Of a DNA stretch of 10,942 nt, positions 1-6,409 are shown one piece after another. The translations under genes were made by a program, and so were the position numbers. Position 1 is the stretch's first letter; each line of letters opens with the position of its first letter. The notes below the pieces were generated by a model, which ran no database searches, was not told the origin of the DNA, and was given only the letters and a program-made list of their open reading frames with translations. This DNA comes from Ochromonadaceae sp. CCMP2298 (Eukaryota; Sar; Synurophyceae; Ochromonadales; Ochromonadaceae): contig MU634644.1 in the NCBI GenBank assembly GCA_026770595.1, positions 1 to 10,942 on the forward strand, written 5' to 3'.

Positions 1-11
1 GGGGGATAAAA

Positions 12-45
12 CGGGACCGGTTTTTGAGACCCCTCAAAAATCCCG
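12..45. repeat. Bulged inverted repeat (hairpin)
   Basis: TTTTTGAG at 21-28 pairs with CTCAAAAA at 33-40 around a 4-nt loop (ACCC). The stem continues as CGGGA (12-16) with TCCCG (41-45) across a 4-nt CCGG bulge, giving 13 base pairs. Outside it, GATAAA (5-10) can pair with TTTATC (56-61) across internal loops. Its role is unknown; it may be cut by the window edge. Confidence 0.7.
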
Positions 46-184
46 ACTTTCCCACTTTATCACAGCCAAGATCCCGGATAAGGGATGAGCAGTTGATACG
101 ACGGATTCGACCTGGAACGTTGGACAATTACGCTTCTATCACACCGGTACTGGTATGGTGTTGAACTAAGCCCATATTTTAAAA

Positions 185-202
185 AGATTGTTAAAACAAT
201 CT
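185..202. repeat. Perfect 8-bp inverted repeat with 2-nt spacer
   Basis: AGATTGTT and AACAATCT flank AA. On the minus strand, the sense of the upstream gene, the hairpin is followed by a short T run and an AT-rich stretch. The copy lies about 205 nt past the sulfotransferase stop codon. It could be a 3'-end structure, but nothing proves this. Confidence 0.6.
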
Positions 203-341
203 ACCCGGAATGTCGGGACAGAATCTACAACAACGAACATCGACCAGCCCCCTAATATAAAGGTCTATGAGGCGGCGTGTTGGGGGCAGCGGGGCACCGG
301 GCACAACTCGCCTGTGTGCGCAGACTCCCGTGTGCGACTGG

Positions 342-377
342 GGCAGTGGTGGCAGTGGTGGCAGCGGGGGCAGCCGT
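342..377. repeat. 9-bp minisatellite, four units
   Basis: Four successive 9-nt units: GGCAGTGGT, GGCAGTGGT, GGCAGCGGG and GGCAGCCGT. The first two are identical and the last two degenerate. They lie in the presumed 3' UTR of the minus-strand sulfotransferase, 30 nt beyond its stop codon. Length variation between strains would be expected. Confidence 0.8.
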
Positions 378-406
378 CGCCACGCCCTAATGCAGCGGCA
401 GCGCTT

Positions 407-2036
407 CTAGCCGCGGCTGGCGGGGACGTTGAACTTGGCCACGTACTCGGCGAACTTGCCCGACTCCAGCTCCTTGTCTGTGAGCGAGAACTCCTCTGCG
501 GTGTAGGTGTGCAGCGCCTCGCCGCCCCCCTTCTCGCGCTTGGTCTTGATGGCCTCTCGCTGCTGCCTGTTCTCCTCCAGGTACGCGTTCAGGGCCTGCA
601 GGTACTCGGGCGAGATCTCCCAGCCGAACTGGCTGTAGATGGCGCGCACCACAGACACCGGGTCGCGGATGAGGTCGTTGTATATCACGTGCGCGCAGTC
701 CAGCTTGGAGGCCTCGATGTTCGCGGGGGTCTTGAGCAGGTGCTCGGCGGAGATGTCGCAGATGGCGCGGCCCAGTGCGGCGTCGTCCTTGCAGTCTTTC
801 TCGTAGTAGACCTGGTGCACCGCCTTCACCAGAGAGCACATGGAGGGCACGGCGGACTGCGGGTGTCGGTGTGTCCTGCGCCGAATGCCAGTTTGCAGAT
901 GATGCGATATGCGAGATGCCATATGCGAGACGTACGACAAAGGAGGTAGGCACACACAGGAGGTAGATGCCATAATAGTCAGTGCGCGAAATATTCATAT
1001 TAATGAGTGAGAAGGGGGTGGGGATGGAGAAGAGAAATGGTAAGCGGTTGTGCAGGAAGAGCCACAGCGTCACAGTGTTACAGCGTTTGATTGCTCACCA
1101 GATCAGTTTCGCGTCAGGAAAGGCGGCCGCTATCTCTTTGGGGTAGAATATGTGGATGGGGCACTTCAGCGTCCAGCGGCGCGGCGCCTGGCCCTCTCCG
1201 ATCTGGTGGGAGAGCAGCTGCAGCACCTTGCGGTAGTACGAGTAGGCGGCCACGACTCTGGTGTAGTCAATGGTCTTGAAGAATGTCCCGAATTCCATGT
1301 AGTCGGAGTAGAGGAAGCTCAGGTGGATCGGGATCTCGTCAGACAAGGCCAGCAGGCACTCCTCGGGCAAGTCCGCGTTGATCTCGTGGATGTGCTCCAG
1401 CGCGTGGTCGCCCATCTTCTTCCGGTCCGAGATCAATTTTCGCACGAAGCGGTTGCGCTTTTGGCGGTCTGGCACCATAGCCTCGGCGTTGTACACGCCG
1501 TTGTACTTAGGCACCGGCGACAGCAACTCCCACGTCAGTGGAGCGCGCACGGCGGGGTCCAGGGAGAGCAGGCGGTGCAGAAAGGTTGTGCCGGTGCGCG
1601 GCAGGCCCATGACGAAGACTGGCGAGGGGACAGGCACCTTCTCCACGGCGGGCACGTCCTTGAGGTACTGGATGAAAGTCAGCCGACGACACATGGACAT
1701 GTTCAGCTCAATGCCGAAAATGAGTTGGCCCATATTCGTAAGCTTCAGGCTCTTGAAGTTGGCGGTGCTCATCATCTGTGCGTACGAGTCCACGAAGGTG
1801 AGGTCGCCGAAGTCCTGCAGTTTCGTCTTCTTCATGGCGTACTTCATGGCCTTCTCTATAGTGACCATCCCGTGCTTGAAAGGCCCCAACTTGAAAACCC
1901 TCAAGGGGGTTAGGCAGGCATTGAGGAAGCAGTAGAACATGGTCTTCTCAGGGTAGTCCATCTTGCTCTTCAGCACAATTAGGCCGAAGATGGCCGCGGG
2001 CGTCAACAACGCAGCAGCAACCCAAACCCACACCAT
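407..2036 (-). CDS. Sulfotransferase, PF13469-like, membrane-anchored (2 exons)
   Basis: The model joins 2036-1099 and 875-407 on the minus strand and encodes 468 aa. Residues 1-23 are a hydrophobic N-terminal anchor (MVWVWVAAALL...). The 5'-phosphosulfate-binding loop is GLPRTGTTFLH at 144-154. The 3'-phosphate motif is THRHPQSAVPS at 314-324 and spans the splice junction, which supports the intron. The C-terminus (YTAEEFSLTDKELES, then FAEYVAKFNVP) matches the usual end of Sulfotransfer_3 proteins. The family moves sulfate from PAPS to a hydroxyl or amine acceptor; the acceptor cannot be told here. The anchor suggests a type II membrane protein, perhaps Golgi or ER (inference). I chose the ATG at 2036 because it sits in AAAAATGG and begins the anchor. 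The frame stays open to an ATG at 2379-2381, but that Arg-rich extension overlaps the CCAAT-rich promoter. Confidence 0.88.
876..1098 (-). other. Intron of the sulfotransferase gene (223 nt)
   Basis: Donor GTGAGC follows TG of a Trp codon, and acceptor GCGCAG precedes G, so the codon TG|G is rebuilt and the conserved W-THRHP junction is restored. Retention gives an immediate TGA. The gene-sense strand has a CTGAC branch-point-like site (in GCACTGACTATT). A 10-bp direct repeat, ATATGCGAGA, occurs at 907-916 and 921-930. Confidence 0.9.
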
Positions 2037-2444
2037 TTTTGCTTCGCTGAACCCTCCCGGAAGTATGAAGAATCTGCAAGCGCAGAAAGAAGACACGATT
2101 GGCGATTGGCGCTTCTGTTGGTAGTGATTGGAAGCTGATTCTGAGATTCCAGCAGGGGATGGAGATGGCGTAAGATATGAGAGAGAGATGGATCCCTTTT
2201 TTGATTGGATCTCCTGAAACGGCTTATTGGCGCCGAATACAAATCGATTATGTACAGAAGGCGTCAAAAGGTGAACAGTTTCCCGCCTTCTTCGTCTATT
2301 TTGACGAGCAGTTGAAGGGAAAGGAGGGAGAAGGGAGGCTCGACACTGCCTTTCTCTCAGCCGGAACATTCTCTCACACATCTCACCCTTTTCGAGGGAG
2401 GAGAATTCGGTTCGATAGTCGCTGCTGGATCAGGATCTGCGCAA
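2037..2444. promoter_or_regulatory. Divergent promoter region, sulfotransferase / ISN1
   Basis: 408 bp separate two start codons facing away from each other, so one region probably drives both genes. It holds five ATTGG pentamers (CCAAT on the minus strand) at 2098-2102, 2105-2109, 2127-2131, 2204-2208 and 2226-2230. Three of them extend to ATTGGCG, and the last forms ATTGGCGCC, resembling an E2F-type site. CCAAT boxes are bound by NF-Y-type complexes in many eukaryotes; function here is inferred. I see no clear TATA box. Confidence 0.6.
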
Positions 2445-4032
2445 ATGGCGGCATTTCACGCGCCCGTCGACCGTGCCGATGTCTCCTTTCGGAGGAACTG
2501 CCACCAGGCCTCCAACCGCAAGGACGGTCTGATGGAGTGGATGAAGCAGATGCTCTACCACTCGTTTGTGCTAGATGCGCGGGATTCGTACCAGGGCACG
2601 ATGAAGTTCTTCGAGGAGCTGGTGGACGAGCACATGCGTATCACGGCCGAGAACAAGGTCAGCGAGTCGAGCATCAAGAGCCGCCTCGAGGTCCACGTGC
2701 CCTCGGTGGGCATATTCTACACGCCGCTGCCTATGAGCGCAGCCTTCCAGGTGTACGACACGAAGTACTTCATCAGCAAGAGGCGCTTCATCACCCCCAG
2801 CATCAATGAAATCCGCCATGTGCTGAACCTGGCACAGGTGATGGCCATCGGCCCCAACCTGGAGCTGATCACCTTCGACGGAGACCAGACGCTCTACAGC
2901 GACGGGGGCAACTTCGAGAACAACGACGAGTTGGCGATTGGCATTATGAGTCTGCTCTGCCACGGCGTGAAGGTGGCGGTGGTCACTGCTGCGGGTTACG
3001 GGAACGATGGGTCCAAGTACGCAAAGCGCCTGCGCGGCCTGCTGGAGCGCTTCATCGCAGAAGACCTCACCCAGCAGCAGATCGAGAACATGTACGTCTT
3101 CGGCGGCGAGTGCAACTACCTGCTGCAGTGCACGGTGGAGATGTCGGTCAGCAGGGAGAACGCGGGCGGCATCCCTGGAGAATCGCGCACCGCAGTCATC
3201 CGCCCCGTGCACTTCTCTCTTTGGCAGGCGGAGCACCTGAGCGGCCCCAAGCCCGCCTTCTGGCCCCTGGAGCAGGTGGAGACCATCCTGGACGTGGCGG
3301 AGCGCAGCATGCGAGCGACGGTGTCCGAGCTGCACCTGAGAGTCAAGGTACGCATGCGCATGACGCCCCGCCTCTGCTGCTTCTGACCACTGACACTGAT
3401 CCTGATACTGACACTGATGTCACTCAAATGATATCGATCGCAAACTCATAAACAATCCACAATACACAATGCACTTCACAATACAGGTGCTGCGCAAGGA
3501 GCGTGCGGTGGGCGTCTACCCGGGGGGCGCAGAGATGGCCGGCTCGGTCCCCGTAGGCCACGGCAGCCTGAAGATCAAGAGAGAGGCACTGGACGAGCTG
3601 GTGCTACGCGTGGTGGAAGAGCTGCAGACGCACGAGCCGCGCATCACCCTGCCCTACTGCGTGTTCAACGGGGGCACGGACGCCTGGCTGGACGTGGGCA
3701 ACAAGTCCGTGGGCGTGGCGGTGCTGCAGGCGTACCTGAAAGTGCCCCCCGCCAACTGCCTGCACGTGGGGGACCAGTTCAGCAACACGGGGAACGACAT
3801 CGCGGCCCGCGAGACCTGCCCCTGCATCTGGATAATCAACCCCAGGGAGACGGGGAAGGTTTTGCAGCACGTGGTGAAGTACGGGGGCATTAACCTGCTG
3901 CAGAGCATCAACATCTCCCAGCGCAGCAGGCGACCCACTGAGGACATCACGGACATCGCGGCAGGCGTTGTACCTGGGCAGCTGAAGGCCAGCACCAGCG
4001 CCAGCCGCAGCAACAGCAGCACGGAGCTTTAA
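2445..4032 (+). CDS. ISN1: IMP-specific 5'-nucleotidase (2 exons)
   Basis: The model joins 2445-3347 and 3487-4032 and encodes 482 aa, close to the roughly 450 aa of yeast and Plasmodium ISN1. The enzyme hydrolyses IMP to inosine plus phosphate in the cytosol, in purine catabolism and salvage. HAD-type motifs are visible: FDGDQTLYSDGG at 144-155 holds the nucleophile/acid pair D145 and D147; NGGTDAWLDVGNKSVGV (362-378) supplies a conserved lysine, K374; HVGDQF (394-399) and TGND (402-405) supply the Mg-binding acidic residues. The stretch HLRVK|VLRKERAVGVYP across the splice site matches the family in spacing, supporting the intron. The N-terminal half (27-130) corresponds to the family's helical region. 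The start is the first ATG (GCAAATGG). The low-complexity Ser/Thr-rich tail (residues 470-482) is probably lineage-specific. Confidence 0.95.
3348..3486 (+). other. Intron of ISN1 (139 nt)
   Basis: Phase-0 intron with donor GTACGC after AAG and acceptor ACAATACAG before GTG. Retention would stop the protein after 13 extra residues. It contains five tandem hexamers of the form CTGAYN, listed separately. Confidence 0.92.
3390..3419 (+). repeat. Tandem CTGAYN hexamer, five units, inside the ISN1 intron
   Basis: Units are CTGACA, CTGATC, CTGATA, CTGACA and CTGATG. Each matches the CTRAY branch-point consensus. They lie 67-96 nt upstream of the acceptor AG, further than usual for a branch point, so this may be only a microsatellite. 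Confidence 0.7.
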
Positions 4033-4187
4033 AACCCGGGGATCCTGGGGGTCGCGGGCGATAAAAGACGAAGGTCCTTGATAGACGGTAATAGATAGCG
4101 GTCGGCGATTTGAGGCGAAGACACCTGTACACGAATTGTAGAGACAGGGGCTCATCAGCTACAAATGGATACCCAATTGACATATAT

Positions 4188-4196
4188 GTAAATAAA
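4188..4196 (+). terminator. Probable poly(A) signal of ISN1
   Basis: TGTAAATAAA lies at 4187-4196, about 155 nt past the ISN1 stop. It contains a perfect AATAAA (4191-4196). The core GTAAATAA recurs downstream of the UTP5-like gene at 6267-6274. Confidence 0.55.
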
Positions 4197-4321
4197 AGAA
4201 CTGAGGGAACTAAATTGACACAACAGCTAAAGGTTATCGATTCCCCTCCGCGATTCCCCTGCCTACATTTTTTCTTACCCGCATCCGGTTTAGTTGGAAT
4301 CCGGCTTCTGTTGTGGGACCA

Positions 4322-4358
4322 TCCATTGCTGTGGGCTTGCGTCTATGATAGCAATGGA
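4322..4358. repeat. Inverted repeat, 9-bp arms
   Basis: Arms TCCATTGCT and AGCAATGGA are perfect complements with a 19-nt loop, about 180-210 nt upstream of the UTP5-like start codon. ATCCAT and ATGGAT sequences nearby could extend the pairing with a small bulge. Function is unknown. Confidence 0.55.
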
Positions 4359-4534
4359 CTGATGGATGCTTGTTTCGAAAAACATTGGAACTTCTTCAGC
4401 ACGTCAAAGCACATCTGTCTTCGACAGACCACTTTGAGGTAGACACTTGCCTAGCCAGGCAGCAGCGTGTTGAACGAGGACCCCGCGAATCAGCAATAGC
4501 AAGGGCGAGCCACAGGCATCTGCGCATCTGTAGA

Positions 4535-6229
4535 ATGGCCACCTCAGACTGCTGCTTCTCTGCTGCAGGCAAAACCTTCGCGCACCTCAGCGGAAACAGC
4601 CGACTGCATTTGTGGGACGTGAGCAGGAGGCAGTCCAAGTCATACGTGGACAAGCACCACCTCTCGCACTCCTCCACCTGCTACGCATGGAGCCACACCG
4701 GAGGGCTGTTCGTGGTTGGCTTTTCGGACGGACTTATAGTCGTGTGGGATGTGAGTCGCGGAGTAGTGTCTCGCACCATCGGCAAGGCGGGCGAGAGCGT
4801 GGTGCCCACAGATGTAGGCTTCTCTGCCGACTGCCGGAGCATCTACGTGAGCTCTGACCAGCCCTGCGTGGTGCAGTACGATGTAGCCTCTGGCGCAGTG
4901 CTGCAGTCCATCAAGTGCAAGAAGGGTCTGCTCAAGTTGGCAGTCAACCCGAAGGCAGAGGTGCTGGCGGCCTGCAGCTCCTCGGTGCGTCTGCTGGACG
5001 TGGGCAGCGGGCGCAGTCGGAAGCTGGACGCCGCTCTCTCGGGCGGAGTCAGCGCCGTGGCCTTCACCCCCTGCGGCCGCTTCCTGGCAGCGGCATCGAC
5101 GCGCACGAGGGAGGTGCTAGTGTTCGACGTGCGTGACAGGAGCGATGGCGCAGAGGAGGAGGAGGAGGGCGCGGGGGCGGCGCCAGTGTACGTACTGCCT
5201 GTAAGGGGGGTGGTGAGCGCTCTGGAGGGACGCAGCGGCAAGGGCGTATTCGAGCTGCTGATCATATTCGAAGACAGTGGCGCCTGTCTGCTGGAGCTGG
5301 ACGCGCACCACGGCAAGAACAGGGCCTCTGGGGTCAACTCCGTGCGCACTGCTACTGACATCAGCTCGCACTGCCCGCTGCTGGCTGGCTGCTTCGGGGG
5401 CGCCTCCGAGGTAGTGTTCGCCGTAGGGTCTAAGGCCAGCCCCGCCTTCCTGCCCGTAGACACCAGCGCAGCCGTGGAGGGGGATGGCACCGGGGCCGGG
5501 GGCGTGGCGGCGGGCGTGCACAAGCAGCTAACCGTGGGGCGTGTGGAGGCCGCAGACCCTAGCGAGGGCAGGGTCGGGCGCGGAGGGGAGGGGGTCATCA
5601 CATTGGCAGAGCTGCTGCCCCCCGAGATGCTGGGACCGCACGAGATGGGGGGTGTGAAGAGACCCGCACTAGGCGAGGCGGAGGGGGCGGGCAGGCGGAA
5701 GAGCTGGGAGATGGGGGCTAGCTGGGCAGGTGCGGACGAGCGCTCTCTAGAAGTGCGTCTGGCCGCACTCTCGCAGAGCCTCTCGCAGCTAGAGAAGGCC
5801 GAAGCGCTGCCTGCGCCCACCAGTGACTCATTGGTGGCGCTGGTGGAGCAGGCTTTGCAGTCAGGCGACGACAGTCTTCTCGAGCAGTGCCTGGCCTGTA
5901 CAGACCCCGCGGTGGTGGAGAGCACCTCCCAGTGCCTGCCTGTGCAGTTGGTGGTGCCCCTGCTGCGACGCGTGGTTGCCAAGTTCGAGCGCCGGCCCTC
6001 CAGGGGGGCCATGCTGACTGCCTGGGTGGGCTGTCTGCTGCGCGCGCACACGGCCTTCCTGGTGACCGTGCCTGACCTGTCGCAGCAGCTGGCGGGGCTG
6101 GGGCAGATGTTGGAGCAGCGGCTGGGCACCTACTGCAAGCTCTCCTCTCTGGCGGGCAGGCTGGACCTGCTCATGGCACAGGTGGACTACCGAGAGGCCA
6201 GTGGTGGTGGTGTGGCGCTGGAGTCCTGA
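4535..6229 (+). CDS. UTP5/WDR43-like SSU-processome WD40 protein
   Basis: A single exon encodes 564 aa. The N-terminal part (about 1-300) reads as WD40 blades, with WD or similar turns at 27-28 (LHLWDVS), 71-72 (VVWDVS), 115-117 (YDV) and 197-199 (FDV). An acidic loop (EEEEEG) follows at 207-212. Residues 310-430 are a Gly/Ala-rich linker. Residues 432-550 match a Utp12 C-terminal domain: a helical bundle from LVALVEQALQSGDD to KLSSLAGRLDLLMAQV. WD40 plus one Utp12 domain, this length, and the opening CCFSAAG...RLHLWD fit UTP5/WDR43. That protein is a t-UTP subunit acting in the nucleolus on early pre-18S rRNA assembly and rDNA transcription. Other Utp12-domain proteins (UTP12, UTP13, PWP2) have two propellers and are longer. 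The start is the first in-frame ATG (TAGAATGGCC). Confidence 0.82.
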   Translation: MATSDCCFSAAGKTFAHLSGNSRLHLWDVSRRQSKSYVDKHHLSHSSTCYAWSHTGGLFVVGFSDGLIVVWDVSRGVVSRTIGKAGESVVPTDVGFSADCRSIYVSSDQPCVVQYDVASGAVLQSIKCKKGLLKLAVNPKAEVLAACSSSVRLLDVGSGRSRKLDAALSGGVSAVAFTPCGRFLAAASTRTREVLVFDVRDRSDGAEEEEEGAGAAPVYVLPVRGVVSALEGRSGKGVFELLIIFEDSGACLLELDAHHGKNRASGVNSVRTATDISSHCPLLAGCFGGASEVVFAVGSKASPAFLPVDTSAAVEGDGTGAGGVAAGVHKQLTVGRVEAADPSEGRVGRGGEGVITLAELLPPEMLGPHEMGGVKRPALGEAEGAGRRKSWEMGASWAGADERSLEVRLAALSQSLSQLEKAEALPAPTSDSLVALVEQALQSGDDSLLEQCLACTDPAVVESTSQCLPVQLVVPLLRRVVAKFERRPSRGAMLTAWVGCLLRAHTAFLVTVPDLSQQLAGLGQMLEQRLGTYCKLSSLAGRLDLLMAQVDYREASGGGVALES

Positions 6230-6409
6230 AGTGTGTAGCCAAACAACTTTGTGCAAATTAAGAAAAGTAAATAAGACCGCTGACACACGAGCACTAGTGT
6301 TGCCGCCCAGTCGACCATACAGTTCAGATCCCTACGGTATGGCGTATGGGAATATGAGAATACAGGGACCTACGCCACCCGCCCGTCCTCCTTCATTTCC
6401 GCCCTCCTG
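6230..6409. other. Convergent 3' spacer, UTP5-like / WBP4-like
   Basis: Only 180 bp separate the two stop codons, so the 3' UTRs probably overlap. On the plus strand GTAAATAA (6267-6274) begins 38 nt past the UTP5-like stop. No canonical AATAAA is visible on the minus strand for the WBP4-like gene. Confidence 0.6.
6267..6274 (+). terminator. Candidate poly(A) element of the UTP5-like gene
   Basis: GTAAATAA is identical to the core of the ISN1 poly(A) element. Here AATAAG replaces the full AATAAA. Confidence 0.4.

Larger units (their letters stand above)
1..406. other. 3' flank of the sulfotransferase gene, no gene seen
   Basis: I see no gene in this stretch. Open frames here are GC-rich antisense shadows or lack an ATG. 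It should contain the 3' UTR and cleavage site of the minus-strand sulfotransferase (stop at 407-409), but no AATAAA is visible on that strand. It holds a bulged hairpin (12-45), an 8-bp perfect inverted repeat (185-202) and a four-unit 9-bp minisatellite (342-377), each listed separately. Confidence 0.6.
4033..4534. other. Spacer between ISN1 and the UTP5-like gene
   Basis: This stretch contains the ISN1 3' UTR, with a likely poly(A) signal at 4188-4196, followed by the upstream region of the next gene. A 9-bp inverted repeat, TCCATTGCT (4322-4330) with AGCAATGGA (4350-4358), surrounds a 19-nt loop. The frame of the downstream gene is open from about 4370 but has no ATG before 4535. I see no further gene. 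Confidence 0.6.

Noticed and set aside
185-202. Bacterial-type terminator (hairpin plus T run on the minus strand)
   Set aside because: The stem is AT-rich, and all neighbouring genes are eukaryotic with introns, so it is listed only as an inverted repeat.
188-949. Long plus-strand open frame over the end of the sulfotransferase
   Set aside because: It begins with TTG, has low-complexity Leu/Val/Gly composition, and is antisense to the conserved second exon and its intron.
1050-1913. Plus-strand open frame of 287 codons
   Set aside because: Antisense shadow of sulfotransferase exon 1; no family-like features.
2037-2381. 115-residue Arg-rich N-terminal extension of the sulfotransferase
   Set aside because: The frame is open, and an Arg-rich start could mimic a transit peptide, but it runs through the CCAAT cluster, ignores a good start context at 2036, and hides the hydrophobic anchor. 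Not fully excluded.
2409-2420. tRNA B-box-like GGTTCGATAGTC
   Set aside because: No matching A box or cloverleaf around it; it lies in the ISN1 5' leader.
4843-6129. 428-codon open frame antisense to the UTP5-like gene
   Set aside because: It lacks recognisable domains, is Ser/Thr/Pro-rich as expected from the opposite strand of a GC-rich gene, and lies wholly within a well-supported WD40/Utp12 gene.
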